In this document: positions 15,684 to 25,564 of the stretch, piece after piece
Numbering within the stretch: position 1 is the first letter of the stretch
How the letters are laid out: each line of letters begins with the position of its first letter
From: Desulfobotulus pelophilus
Lineage (GTDB): Bacteria > Desulfobacterota > Desulfobacteria > Desulfobacterales > ASO4-4
DNA length: 64,000 nt
Assembly (NCBI RefSeq): GCF_026155325.1
Contig: NZ_JAPFPW010000006.1
Location: forward strand, 62,001 to 126,000
Reading direction: 5' to 3'
Made by a program: the position numbers and the translations under genes
Notes under the pieces: generated by a model
Database searches by the model: none
What the model was told of the DNA's origin: nothing
What the model saw: the letters and a program-made list of their open reading frames with translations, nothing else

Positions 15684-17543
15684 ATGTTTTATCATTTTTT
15701 TTTCACCATTGCCGCTCTGATTCTTGTCACCTCTCACATGCCACCGCCGGAGGCTCCTTTTAGCGCCGTCTCCGGCTGGTTGTATATCCTTATGGCGAGT
15801 ATGACTTTTATCCTGGCTATACGACAATGGAACAAATTTTTTCTTCAGAGAAGCCACCAGATTTCCCCGTCAGGAATTGCGGAAATCTGCCATACCCGCC
15901 TGCAGGTACAGAATCTTATTCTGCTGCTGTTTTTCGGATTTCTTGTGCATGTTTTCCACCTTCCGATTTTCGTATCCCCCGGGGCTGCCGCACAATACTT
16001 TCCATTCCTTGGGGATCTTTTTTCTCTTTTTTTCTATTTTCTGCTTCTTTCCTGTCTCTGGTATCTCACGGCGGACACCTTTCTACCTGCGGATAGCGCC
16101 AAGGCCGAAAGCCGAAAAAATTTTATACGAGAACAGACAGGCCTTACCCTCCCAGCCCTTTTGCCATGGCTTATTCTCTCTGGCCTGCATGACCTCATCA
16201 TGCTGATGCCCTTCTCTGAATTCAGGAACTTTTTTACGAGTACCACAGGTCAGGCAATTTATTTTTTTATTATTTTTACAGGTGTTTTTATTTTTGCCCC
16301 TCTCTGCATACAAAAATTCTGGGGCTGCTATCCCCTGCCGCAGGGACCGGAGCGCCACCGCATTGAAGCGATGCTTACCCATACCAGAACAGGGTTTCGG
16401 GATATTCTCGTCTGGCCCCTCTTCGGAGGACGTATGCTTACCGCAGGCATCATGGGTCCCCTTGCCCGCTTCCGGTACATTCTTGTTACTCCCGCACTGC
16501 TGCGAACCCTGTATCCTGAAGAGCTGGAGGCAGTCATCGCCCATGAGGCAGGCCATGCACGGCATCGTCACCTTTTTCTCTACCTTCTTATTCTTGCAGG
16601 CTTCCTGCTTGTTTCATGGTTGTTTCTGGACTTCCTTTACCAGCTGCTTCTTCTGAGTGGCGGCTCTGCGATGCTTTCCCGCTTTTCCTTTCTGACTCCG
16701 TCAGCCGTGGCAAGCTTCTTAGCCGTATCACTGAGCCTTCTTCTTTTTTTTGTTTACTTTCGGTTTCTTTTTGGTTTTTTTATGCGAAATTTTGAACGTC
16801 AGGCGGATAGCTTTGCCTTCAAAACCCAAGGAACAGCCCGCCATCTTATTCAGACTTTCCGAACCTTAGGCCAGATGACAGGTCAGAATCCGGATAAACC
16901 GAACTGGCATCACTTCAGCCTGACGCAGCGTATTCACTTCCTGCAAGCCTGCGAAGAGAATCCCCATACAGCCCAGCAACATGACAACAAGGTCCGTCTT
17001 GCTCTCATATTTTATTCGGCATGTCTGCTACTAACGGGAGCGGCTGGCTGGCATATGCACACAAAGGACTGGGGAGGGAAACTGCCGTCTCAACTCATCA
17101 TCCGCAACCTTGAAACAAAAATAGCCCGGGGTCAGGAAAACCCTCTTCTGCTAAGATATCTTGGAGATCTTTATCAGGAAACCAAGCGTTACGAAAAGGC
17201 TCTTGCCAGTTATCGCAGGGCACTGGACGCTGGCAGCAGGGATCCAGATCTTCTCAACAACCTTGCCTGGCTTTATATTACGGCAGAAGGAACTGCCATT
17301 GCAGATCCGGTAACAGGAACCGCACTGGCGGAACAGGCAGCTCACATACAGCCTGAAAGCCCTCATATTCTGGATACTCTTGCAGAGGGCTATTACAGAA
17401 CAGGTCAAGTGGGACGCGCCATCGGTCTTGCGGAAAAAGCGCTTTTTCTGCAAAGAGCGGAGGGTGGCAATACAGAGTACTATCGGGATCAGCTTGAAAA
17501 ATTCAGACAAAAAGAACGCAGTCAGGCTGCCGGACAGCCATGA
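15684..17543 (+). CDS. M48 family membrane metalloprotease with C-terminal TPRs
   Basis: A 619-residue integral membrane protease. Several hydrophobic helices occupy ~residues 1-30, 30-45, 75-100, 110-130, 155-170 and 190-215. The catalytic zinc motif HEAGH is at 287-291 within EAVIAHEAGHARHRH, followed by two more membrane helices (~300-370) and FERQADSFAF, giving the third zinc ligand. After a last helix near ~460, residues ~495-600 hold TPR-like helices (ENPLLLRYLGDLYQETKRYEKALASYRRAL and following). The M48-plus-TPR layout suggests quality control of envelope proteins. It starts 24 nt after queH and meets the convergent GAF-GspE gene tail to tail with one base between the stop codons. Confidence 0.87.
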   Translation: MFYHFFFTIAALILVTSHMPPPEAPFSAVSGWLYILMASMTFILAIRQWNKFFLQRSHQISPSGIAEICHTRLQVQNLILLLFFGFLVHVFHLPIFVSPGAAAQYFPFLGDLFSLFFYFLLLSCLWYLTADTFLPADSAKAESRKNFIREQTGLTLPALLPWLILSGLHDLIMLMPFSEFRNFFTSTTGQAIYFFIIFTGVFIFAPLCIQKFWGCYPLPQGPERHRIEAMLTHTRTGFRDILVWPLFGGRMLTAGIMGPLARFRYILVTPALLRTLYPEELEAVIAHEAGHARHRHLFLYLLILAGFLLVSWLFLDFLYQLLLLSGGSAMLSRFSFLTPSAVASFLAVSLSLLLFFVYFRFLFGFFMRNFERQADSFAFKTQGTARHLIQTFRTLGQMTGQNPDKPNWHHFSLTQRIHFLQACEENPHTAQQHDNKVRLALIFYSACLLLTGAAGWHMHTKDWGGKLPSQLIIRNLETKIARGQENPLLLRYLGDLYQETKRYEKALASYRRALDAGSRDPDLLNNLAWLYITAEGTAIADPVTGTALAEQAAHIQPESPHILDTLAEGYYRTGQVGRAIGLAEKALFLQRAEGGNTEYYRDQLEKFRQKERSQAAGQP

Positions 17544-17544
17544 C

Positions 17545-19842
17545 CTACTTGATACAGACCTTACGTACCTGCAGAAGGTCCGTGTACCCACTGAAGATTT
17601 TTAGAATGCCATCCTGTTTCAGGGTTGTCATGCCCTCGGCAACAGCCAGTTTTCTGATATCCTCCATGGGAGCCTTACGCTGAATCAGCCGTTTAATGCC
17701 ATCGGACCCGATAAGAAGTTCATGGAGGCCCATACGCCCGGAGTAGCCCGTTTCATTACAACTCTCACAGCCTCTGGCCCGGTGCAGAATCAGGTCTTCC
17801 GTATAACGCATGCCCGTTCCGGCCTCAAAAGCACTCCCTTCACCATACTCCCTGATAATCTCATCATATTCTTCCCTTGCAGGATGATATGCCTCTTTGC
17901 ACCTTTTGCATAAAGTTCTTACAAGGCGCTGGGCCAGAATGCAGAGGATGGCATCAGCGAAATTAAAAGGATCCATTCCCATATCGAGGAGCCGAGTAAC
18001 ACTTTCCGGTGCACTGTTGGTATGCAGGGTAGAAAAGACCAGATGGCCTGTCAGAGAGGCTTCGATGCCGATCTGAGTGGTTTCCTTATCCCTCATTTCA
18101 CCAACCATGATCACATCGGGGTCTGCCCGGAGAAAAGAGCGCATGGCAGCTGCAAAATCAAAACCGATTTTGGGCATTACCTGAACCTGACGGAGGCCCT
18201 TTTGGGTAATTTCCACTGGGTCCTCGGCTGTCCAGATTTTTCGCTCCGGTTTGTTGATATATCCCAGTGCCGAATGAAGGGTTGTTGTTTTACCGGAGCC
18301 TGTGGGACCACAAACAAAAATAATGCCATAGGGCTGCTCAATGGACTGAATAAATTTTTCATAATTTCTGTCGGAAAACGCCATCTTGTCCATGGGGATG
18401 GGTTCCCCTGCCGCAAGAATGCGCATAACCACGTCTTCCAGCCCGCCCTGGGTTGGTACCGTTGCCACGCGCAGCTCAATATCTCTGCCGCCATATTTTC
18501 TGAACTTGATTTTCCCGTCCTGGGGTTTTCTTCTCTCGGCAATATCCAGATCAGCCATAATTTTAATTCTGGAAACTATGGCATTTCTATAGTTGTAAGG
18601 GATTGTCTGGTACAGGGAGCAGGCACCATCCACTCTTATGCGTATATGGGTCTGCTGTTTACCGGGATAGGGTTCTATATGAATATCAGACGCCCCCTTG
18701 GCATAGGCATCCAGAACAACCTTGTTCACAAGCTGCACCACAGCACTGCTTTCTTCGGAAAGCCCAGAGTCAGCCTCCTCATCTTCAAGATCCTCATCTT
18801 TCAACTGGGACAAAAGTTCATCAATGGAGGCACCGGGCTGAGTGTTCCGTGTAAAACGATCGATAAACCGAAGAATATCTTCTCTGAAACAGAAGTAAAA
18901 AACCGGAGTATGACCGGGAAACAGAGCCCGGACTTCGGACAGGCGTTGCAAATCATGGGGGTTATCAATGGCAATACAGGGCTGTTTGTCATCCATTCCC
19001 AGAGGGACCCAGAAATTGGCTTTCATGAACCCGATTTTCAGTCCATGAAGCAGCTCACCGGGAATGGGCAGATTTTCATTGTATGCCTGATAGGGGACTT
19101 TATAAAAACGGGCAAGGGATTCTCCCACGTCCTTTTTCCCTACCTTCAGCTCCTCCATCAAGATGGTTTCGATGGTTATGTTGCGGTTTCTTGCAAGAAT
19201 AACAGCGTCATTTAATTCTTTCTGGGTCAGAATATGATTTTCCAGAAGATAGTCAAACTTGGTCACACGCTGGGTGCCTGCAAGCCGCTTCTGATTATGC
19301 AGGGCGATACCGAGCACCTGGGCCAGCTCGGATGCATAAACTTCATCCCTTTCGGTAAAACGGTTTCCGCTTTTACGATTGATCAGTTGCAAGGCCCCCA
19401 GAAGAAAACTTTTATAAATAATGGGTACAACAAGAACCTGACGCGTAACAAAACCAGATCGCTGATCCCAGCTTTTATCAAAACTCAGGGAGTTGTCTAT
19501 ACTGCGTAACTCATCATCATCATAAACATTTCTGACATTGACAAGCTTCTGGTTGAACACCGAGTAACCGGCAATGCTGTTTACCGCAATGGGGACACGA
19601 ATTTCACTGATTTCATCACCGGTCTTGAACCGGGATACCAATTCCCGTTTAATGCCATCCACATAATAAATGGTAAGACGCTCACAGGCAAAGAGGGAAG
19701 TAATTTCATCTTTCAGATCAATAAAAATTTCATCCAGCCTTGCCGCCGCATAAATCTTGTTGGTTATCTCCTGCAGGCGCGTGCGGTACTCCACTTCAGA
19801 CTTCAAATGCTGCATGTCCTGCTGTTTTTCTACCGGTCCCAT
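17545..19842 (-). CDS. GspE/PilB-type secretion ATPase with N-terminal GAF domain
   Basis: A 765-residue hexameric ATPase of the type II secretion / type IV pilus assembly family. Residues ~15-185 form a GAF domain (LQEITNKIYAAARLDEIF ... VLVVPIIYKSFLLGALQLINRKSG), then a GspE N-terminal domain (~195-340), and the ATPase core with Walker A GPTGSGKTTT, Asp box AEDPVE, Walker B DPDVIMVGEMRD, His box TGHLVFSTLHTN and a zinc tetracysteine (CKRC ... CESC). The GAF fusion points to regulation by a small ligand or cyclic nucleotide (inference). No other secretion or pilus genes are in the window, so it is an orphan ATPase that may drive a machine encoded elsewhere. Confidence 0.9.
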   Translation of the reverse strand: MGPVEKQQDMQHLKSEVEYRTRLQEITNKIYAAARLDEIFIDLKDEITSLFACERLTIYYVDGIKRELVSRFKTGDEISEIRVPIAVNSIAGYSVFNQKLVNVRNVYDDDELRSIDNSLSFDKSWDQRSGFVTRQVLVVPIIYKSFLLGALQLINRKSGNRFTERDEVYASELAQVLGIALHNQKRLAGTQRVTKFDYLLENHILTQKELNDAVILARNRNITIETILMEELKVGKKDVGESLARFYKVPYQAYNENLPIPGELLHGLKIGFMKANFWVPLGMDDKQPCIAIDNPHDLQRLSEVRALFPGHTPVFYFCFREDILRFIDRFTRNTQPGASIDELLSQLKDEDLEDEEADSGLSEESSAVVQLVNKVVLDAYAKGASDIHIEPYPGKQQTHIRIRVDGACSLYQTIPYNYRNAIVSRIKIMADLDIAERRKPQDGKIKFRKYGGRDIELRVATVPTQGGLEDVVMRILAAGEPIPMDKMAFSDRNYEKFIQSIEQPYGIIFVCGPTGSGKTTTLHSALGYINKPERKIWTAEDPVEITQKGLRQVQVMPKIGFDFAAAMRSFLRADPDVIMVGEMRDKETTQIGIEASLTGHLVFSTLHTNSAPESVTRLLDMGMDPFNFADAILCILAQRLVRTLCKRCKEAYHPAREEYDEIIREYGEGSAFEAGTGMRYTEDLILHRARGCESCNETGYSGRMGLHELLIGSDGIKRLIQRKAPMEDIRKLAVAEGMTTLKQDGILKIFSGYTDLLQVRKVCIK

Positions 19843-19960
19843 AGATTTATCCCACCCTGTTTTTGATTTTCCCTAGCAGCGAAAAAACGACTGGCTGGCA
19901 TCCTGTTTCAAAAATACGGAGACAACCTTCTGCCATTTCCTTGGAACAATAAGGGATAAA

Positions 19961-20185
19961 TCAAGCCTTCCAAAAACGGTTCCATATTTTTTTCAGACCG
20001 CCTCCAACAAGAATAAGAGCCATGCAATAAAATGAAAGGCGGATAAAAAATGCGGAACCAGCAAAATATTCCACAGCAAGAATATCGGGCATAATCTGTG
20101 GAATCCTGAAAAAAACGCCAATACCGGCAGCTATCAAGGCCATGGCCCAGATCATATCAAGGGGATTTCCCTTCTGCTGTGTCAC
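19961..20185 (-). CDS. small membrane protein, two predicted helices
   Basis: A 74-residue protein of unknown function. Two hydrophobic stretches (MIWAMALIAAGIGVFF and FFIRLSFYCMALILVGGGLKKI) indicate two inner-membrane helices. The tail is basic (KKIWNRFWKA), likely cytoplasmic. The start is GTG with GGGAGAAGG 5 nt upstream, which supports translation. It lies 52 bases downstream of the ABC-F ATPase gene on the other side (20238), with the GAF-GspE gene following at 118 bases, so it may be co-transcribed with either. No family recognised. Confidence 0.65.
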   Translation of the reverse strand: MTQQKGNPLDMIWAMALIAAGIGVFFRIPQIMPDILAVEYFAGSAFFIRLSFYCMALILVGGGLKKIWNRFWKA

Positions 20186-20237
20186 AATTACCTTCTCCCT
20201 TCATTTATGATTCTTATACGGAGGAGCATCCCCTCCT

Positions 20238-22118
20238 TCATACTTCCGCTCCTTCAAGGGCCTGCATTTCTGCATCAAACTTTGCCTTCAGTTCATCATG
20301 GGCCAGAGTCTCTTCTTCCAGCTCCTCATACAGACTGTCAATTTCAGCCTGAACACAGGCAATATCCTTTGAGATGACAGATATTTTAAGGCCGTCACCA
20401 CTTTGAGCCAGTTCCTGCATCGTGTGGGTGAGACCCTGCAGTTTTTCTTCACTGTCCTCTATGGCCCTCTCCAGCCTCTCCATTTTCTTTTCTATGGGCT
20501 TAAGCTTCATGGATTTTCGCTGAACAATTTCCGAACGCATTTTTCGAAGATCTTTTTTACGGGGACCCGTTTTCTCAAGGTCATCCCTGCGCCCCTGACC
20601 AAGGGTTGTCGTTATGGAATTTTTCTCTTCCTTTTCTTCATCCCAGCCACGGGTATCCAGAAAGTCCTGATAACTTCCATTGAACATCTCCGGACCTTTT
20701 TCCCCAAAGACAACAAGTCTGTCTGCCAGGGCATGAAGAAACATTTCATTATGGGTGACCATCACCACCGTACCGCCAAAGGCATCCAAGGCTTCCAGCA
20801 GTGCATCACAGCTGTTCATGTCCAGATGGTTAGTCGGTTCATCAAGGAAAAGCAGATTCTGAGGCTTCACCAGAAGTCGGCCCAGCATTACCCGGCTTTT
20901 TTCCCCACCGGAAAGAACCCGTACGGTTTTTAAAGCCTGATCACCCTCAAACATCATGGCACCACATACATTGCGCGCAGCCTGACGCTCGCAGTCTCCA
21001 TGGGCTGCCAGTATTTCTTCTTCCACGGTCCGCTCTGGATGCAGTCTGGCAATATGGGTCTGTTCATAAATTCCTGCCTCCACACCCGGACTCCACGTGA
21101 TACTGCCTGCTGATGGCCGTTTAATATCAGCAAGAAGCTGTAGCAAGGTCGTTTTACCCCTGCCGTTTTTACCAATAATACAAACTCTTTCCCCTGCGGA
21201 GAGCGTAAAGGATACATTCTGTATCAAAGGGGGATGATCCTCATAACCAAAAGAAATACCACTGACCTGCAGCACATATTTCCCTTTATAAGGCAAATAA
21301 GGAAAAGAAAATTCAAGGTCCCGAAGGTCTTCCAGCCTGTCCTTTTTCTCCATCCGGTTCAGTGCTTTTATTCTTGACTGAACCATTCCAGCCAGTCTGG
21401 CTTTGGCTCGAAATCTCCGGATAAAGTGCTCCATTTCCTTTCGTCTTTTTTCATCGTTTATCCGGGTTTTCTCATAAATTTCTTCTTCCTGAGCCATTTG
21501 GGCATAATATTTCTCCGTATTTCCGGCAACCTTGCGGATGTGTTTTCTGTGTATGCCCACCACGTGGGTAACAACCCTGTCCATAAAACTCCTGTCATGG
21601 GTAATAAGCAGAAGCTCCCTTGGCCAGTCCGCAAGAAAACGCTCCAGCCATCGGATAGAGGTGATGTCCAGATAGTTGGTCGGTTCATCCAGAAGAAGCA
21701 GGTCCGGTTCAGACACAATCACTCTGGCAAGGTGAATACGAATCTGAAAACCACCGGAAAAGACATGGGGAGATGCAGCCATATCCTTTTCCGAGAAACC
21801 GAGACCTGCCAGTATTTTTTCTGCTTTCCAGACAGCTTCTTTTTCTTCTGCCGGAAGACCTTCGGAAACTTCCTCCAGAATCGTTGCGCACTTGAATTCA
21901 AGATGCTGGCTGACGGAACCGATGCGATAATTTTTCGGAATCAGGATCTGACCTTCATCGGGCATTTCCTCTCCGGAAAGAATGCGGACCAGCGTAGTTT
22001 TTCCATGGCCGTTACGACCCACAAGTCCAATGCGCTCACGGCTGTTAATCTTACAACTCACGCTATCAAAAAGGTCATTATTGCCGTAACTTTTTTTCAA
22101 TCGATCAATTTGTATCAT
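20238..22118 (-). CDS. ABC-F family ATPase (Uup/EttA-like, ribosome-associated)
   Basis: A 626-residue soluble protein with two ABC cassettes and no membrane part, as in ABC-F translation factors that act at the ribosomal E site. Walker A motifs are GRNGHGKTT and GKNGRGKTT, signatures VFSGGFQIRIHLARV and LSGGEKSRVMLGRLL, Walker B motifs LLLLDEPTNYLD and LLFLDEPTNHLD. A charged interdomain linker (~residues 225-300, rich in Arg/Lys and helical) and a C-terminal coiled coil (~535-620, KLKPIEKKMERLERAIEDSEEK) resemble Uup/YheS. The ATG at MIQIDRLKKSYG is chosen; 60 extra upstream residues lack similarity, and the ribosome-binding site there is not clear. Possible roles are translation rescue or antibiotic protection. 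Confidence 0.9.
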   Translation of the reverse strand: MIQIDRLKKSYGNNDLFDSVSCKINSRERIGLVGRNGHGKTTLVRILSGEEMPDEGQILIPKNYRIGSVSQHLEFKCATILEEVSEGLPAEEKEAVWKAEKILAGLGFSEKDMAASPHVFSGGFQIRIHLARVIVSEPDLLLLDEPTNYLDITSIRWLERFLADWPRELLLITHDRSFMDRVVTHVVGIHRKHIRKVAGNTEKYYAQMAQEEEIYEKTRINDEKRRKEMEHFIRRFRAKARLAGMVQSRIKALNRMEKKDRLEDLRDLEFSFPYLPYKGKYVLQVSGISFGYEDHPPLIQNVSFTLSAGERVCIIGKNGRGKTTLLQLLADIKRPSAGSITWSPGVEAGIYEQTHIARLHPERTVEEEILAAHGDCERQAARNVCGAMMFEGDQALKTVRVLSGGEKSRVMLGRLLVKPQNLLFLDEPTNHLDMNSCDALLEALDAFGGTVVMVTHNEMFLHALADRLVVFGEKGPEMFNGSYQDFLDTRGWDEEKEEKNSITTTLGQGRRDDLEKTGPRKKDLRKMRSEIVQRKSMKLKPIEKKMERLERAIEDSEEKLQGLTHTMQELAQSGDGLKISVISKDIACVQAEIDSLYEELEEETLAHDELKAKFDAEMQALEGAEV

Positions 22119-22752
22119 ACAAGGTCCATGGTTAAGAAATTCGAGGGCATACCCATTCCGAAGACAACAGCCAGCTTCCCCATTATCGTGCTTTTCCATC
22201 CGGTGTCTGCGGGAACAGGTCTTTCTTTGGGCCGTATCAGCGGTAAAGGGCCGTAAACTGAAAACAACCCAAACGTAAAATATACCATGACCGGACAAAG
22301 GGGGGAAGATGTGCCAGAAATCCCAATTAAATTTTTGACGGAAGGCCTTCCCATCAAAACCTTGTTTTTTCTTGACTTCACCTTTAAAAATCCTTAGAGA
22401 GACGATGATTTCTGGTCTCTACGCACTGGCCCGCCAAACACCACTTCACGTCATATGTTTTGGCTGATAAAGAAGAAAACGGTGTCGGTTTTTTTTACCC
22501 ATAAAACCATGATTGCTGAATGTATATTATAAAATATTGAATATACAAACAAATAGTTCTTACATCCTCTAACCGGGACCATAAGAACTTATGTTTCAGG
22601 CAACAATCTGGTAAAGAGCATTAGACCGGAAATACTTGAAGTTCCTGTCCACACCATCGCCATCTTGGCTGTGGGCCTTACCAACAGGGGATCACCCCGC
22701 TAAAAAATTATTTTTATCAGGCTTGCCGCATTTTGGAAAGGAAGGAAAAAGA
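22119..22752. other. 634-bp divergent region upstream of ppdK
   Basis: There is no convincing gene. It contains an inverted repeat AGTTCTTA (22555-22562) / TAAGAACT (22582-22589) and an AT-rich stretch near 22520-22550 containing TATTATAAAAT. These could belong to the ppdK promoter, whose position is not clear. Confidence 0.45.
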
Positions 22753-25470
22753 ATGACGACCTACGTTTACAGTTTCGGTAATGGAATGGCAGATGGCGAT
22801 GCAACCCAGGCCGATCTTCTGGGCGGAAAAGGCGCCAACCTTGCGGAAATGTCCCAGTTAGGGCTTCCCGTGCCAGCTGGCTTCACCTTGAGCACGGACT
22901 GTTGCAACGATTTTCTGTCTTCAGGGGGAAGCTACCCGCCGGAACTTTGGGAACAGGTCCGCTCAGCCCTTACAGCTGTTGAAGAGAGTATGGGAATGAA
23001 GTTTGGAGACCGTGAAAATCCCCTTCTCGTCTCCTGCCGCTCCGGTGCCCGACAATCCATGCCGGGTATGATGGAAACCGTACTGAATGTAGGGCTTTGT
23101 CCGGACACCATTCCCGGCCTCATCCGGAAAACCGGCAATGAACGTTTTGTCTACGATGCCTACCGCCGTCTGATCATGATGTATGCGGATGTAGTCATGG
23201 AAAAAGCAGAAGGCATTGAACCCATAGATGGTATGGGAATCCGTTCCCAGCTTGACCGTATTATGGAAGAACTCAAAGAAGAAAAAAACTACGTCAATGA
23301 CACAGATATTCCTGCAGACGATCTGAAAAAATTATGTGAACTTTTTAAAGCTCAAGTTCAGGAAATCCTTGGCATAGCCTTTCCCGACAACCCGGAAGAT
23401 CAGCTTTGGGGAGCCATCGGAGCCGTATTCAAGAGCTGGAATGGCCGCCGTGCCATTGCCTACCGCCGCATTGAAGGCATTCCCGATCAATGGGGAACCG
23501 CATGTACGGTTCAGAGTATGGTTTTTGGTAATATGGGTGCCAGCTCAGCCACAGGTGTTGCCTTCACCCGAAATCCTGCCAATGGTGAAAACCGTTTCTA
23601 CGGAGAATGGTTGCCCGATGCCCAGGGTGAAGACGTGGTGGCAGGTATCCGAACACCCAATCCCTTGAACAATGACACCAAAAATGATCAGAATGCCCAC
23701 CTGCCCTCCCTTGAAGAGGAAATGCCCGTTGTATACAAAGACCTCTATGATATCAGGGAAAAACTGGAAAAACACTACCACGACATGCTGGATATCGAGT
23801 TCACCATCCAGGAAGAACGTCTGTACATGCTCCAGTGCCGGGTAGGCAAAAGAACGGGACCTGCGGCCCTCAACATGGCCATGGATATGCTGGAAGAGGG
23901 CCTTATCACTGAAAAACAGTGCGTCATGCGCGTGAAGCCTTCCCAGCTGGATGAGCTTCTCCATCCCATAGTGGACCCGGATGAAGAAAGAAAAGCCTGC
24001 ATTGTAGCCAAAGGGCTACCTGCAGGACCCGGAGGTGCATTCGGTCAGATTGTCTTTACCGCTCAGGACGCCGTAAACTGGCAGAAAAAAGGCAAACAGG
24101 TCATTCTCGTCCGTGAGGAAACCAACCCTGAAGATGTGGAGGGTATGCGTGCGGCAGAGGGCATCCTCACGGCCCGTGGCGGCATGACCAGCCATGCAGC
24201 CCTTGTGGCAAGAGGATGGGGTAAGTGCTGTATTGTGGGTGCAGCCATGATCAAGCTTGATTTCCGCACCAGGGAAATGCGTGTTGGTGGCAAGGTATAT
24301 AAAGAGGGAGACGTGGTCACCCTCAACGGATCCAAAGGGCTTGTGTATGAAGGAGCCCTAAAAATGATGGATGCCACGGAAAATCCCCGTTTTAAAGCTT
24401 TTATGTCCATAGTGGACAAATTCCGGACCATGGGGGTACGAACCAATGCGGACAGTACTCAGGATACTCTGATCGCCCTTGAATATGGTGCTGAGGGCAT
24501 CGGTCTCTTCCGTACGGAACATATGTTCTACGGGGGCGATTCCGATCACCCGCTCTTTTTGCTGCGCAAAATGATCCTCAGCGATACGGAAGATGAACGC
24601 CGACAGGCCCTGGAAGAACTCTTTCCCTTCATGAAACGGGATATCCAGAGTACCCTTGCCACCATGGATGGCATGCCCGTCACCATACGCCTCCTGGATC
24701 CTCCCCTGCATGAGTTCGTTCCCCACGGAGAAAGCCATCAGAAAGAACTCGCTGCAGCCCTTGATATTACCACCCATGATGTTATCCGCAGGGGAGAGGA
24801 GCTTCAGGAAAGTAATCCCATGATGGGCCACCGCGGTGTTCGGCTTGGCATTACCTACCCTGAAATTACGGAAATGCAGGTCAGGGCCATTCTTGAAGCC
24901 GCTGCAGAGCTGATCCGTCAGGGTAAAAACCCCATGCCGGAAATTATGGTTCCCGTTACCTGCGATGTAAAAGAACTTGTTTTTGCTAAAAAAATTACCG
25001 ACAGGGTTTATGCGGATATCCTGAAAGCTTTTGATCTTGAATCCATAGATTATAAGTACGGTACCATGATTGAAATACCCAGAGCCGCTCTCCTCGCCAA
25101 CAAAATGGCAGAAGTTGCCGAATTCTTTTCTTTCGGTACCAACGATCTCACCCAGATGACCTTCGGCTTCAGCCGTGATGACACAGGCGGATTCATGTCG
25201 GAATATCTGGATGCCGGCATCCTTGACGCGGATCCTTTCCAGACCATTGACCAGGATGGAATGGGACAACTCATTGAGTACTCCGTTGAAAGAGGCAGAA
25301 AAACCCGCCCGGACCTCAAAATCGGCATCTGCGGTGAGCATGGTGGTGATCCTGCTTCCGTTGCTTTCTGCTATGCGAATAACCTGACCTATGTCAGCTG
25401 CTCTCCCTTCCGCATTCCCATTGCAAGGCTGGCCGCAGCACAGGCAGCCCTCAAAAGTGAAGAGCTGTAA
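22753..25470 (+). CDS. ppdK: pyruvate, phosphate dikinase
   Basis: A 905-residue enzyme interconverting pyruvate, ATP and Pi with phosphoenolpyruvate, AMP and PPi, used by anaerobes in glycolysis/gluconeogenesis. The N-terminal ATP-grasp part opens with LLGGKGANLAEMSQLGLPVPAGF. The phosphohistidine domain has GGMTSHAALVARGWGKCCIVG, where the His is phosphorylated. The C-terminal PEP-binding barrel contains GLFRTEHMFY, MGHRGVRLGITYPEI, FSFGTNDLTQMTFGFSRDD and the catalytic Cys segment IGICGEHGGDP. The ATG at 22753 is preceded by GGAAGGAAAAAG; a longer frame upstream adds 39 unlike residues. Monocistronic, ending in a shared bidirectional terminator with phaJ. Confidence 0.97.
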   Translation: MTTYVYSFGNGMADGDATQADLLGGKGANLAEMSQLGLPVPAGFTLSTDCCNDFLSSGGSYPPELWEQVRSALTAVEESMGMKFGDRENPLLVSCRSGARQSMPGMMETVLNVGLCPDTIPGLIRKTGNERFVYDAYRRLIMMYADVVMEKAEGIEPIDGMGIRSQLDRIMEELKEEKNYVNDTDIPADDLKKLCELFKAQVQEILGIAFPDNPEDQLWGAIGAVFKSWNGRRAIAYRRIEGIPDQWGTACTVQSMVFGNMGASSATGVAFTRNPANGENRFYGEWLPDAQGEDVVAGIRTPNPLNNDTKNDQNAHLPSLEEEMPVVYKDLYDIREKLEKHYHDMLDIEFTIQEERLYMLQCRVGKRTGPAALNMAMDMLEEGLITEKQCVMRVKPSQLDELLHPIVDPDEERKACIVAKGLPAGPGGAFGQIVFTAQDAVNWQKKGKQVILVREETNPEDVEGMRAAEGILTARGGMTSHAALVARGWGKCCIVGAAMIKLDFRTREMRVGGKVYKEGDVVTLNGSKGLVYEGALKMMDATENPRFKAFMSIVDKFRTMGVRTNADSTQDTLIALEYGAEGIGLFRTEHMFYGGDSDHPLFLLRKMILSDTEDERRQALEELFPFMKRDIQSTLATMDGMPVTIRLLDPPLHEFVPHGESHQKELAAALDITTHDVIRRGEELQESNPMMGHRGVRLGITYPEITEMQVRAILEAAAELIRQGKNPMPEIMVPVTCDVKELVFAKKITDRVYADILKAFDLESIDYKYGTMIEIPRAALLANKMAEVAEFFSFGTNDLTQMTFGFSRDDTGGFMSEYLDAGILDADPFQTIDQDGMGQLIEYSVERGRKTRPDLKIGICGEHGGDPASVAFCYANNLTYVSCSPFRIPIARLAAAQAALKSEEL

Positions 25471-25477
25471 ATAATAA

Positions 25478-25526
25478 AAAGAGAGAGGGGTACCCTTTTC
25501 CATGGCATACCCCTCTCTCTTTTTTA
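25478..25526. terminator. bidirectional intrinsic terminator between ppdK and phaJ
   Basis: AAAGAGAGAGGGGTA and TACCCCTCTCTCTTT form a 15-bp perfect stem. A T tract follows on the plus strand and another (read from the A-rich left side) on the minus strand, serving both convergent units. Confidence 0.92.
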
Positions 25527-25564
25527 TTTGTTTCTCCCCTTCAAAAACACAGGCAGTCTTTTCC

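Noticed and set aside
18022-19215. 397-codon plus-strand frame inside the GAF-GspE gene
   Set aside because: It is a shadow of the GspE reading frame, which has all ATPase motifs.
22119-22298. 60-residue N-terminal extension of the ABC-F ATPase
   Set aside because: It lacks family similarity, while the inner ATG gives the usual ABC-F start.
24358-25503. 381-codon minus-strand frame inside ppdK
   Set aside because: It is a shadow of ppdK and runs into the bidirectional terminator.
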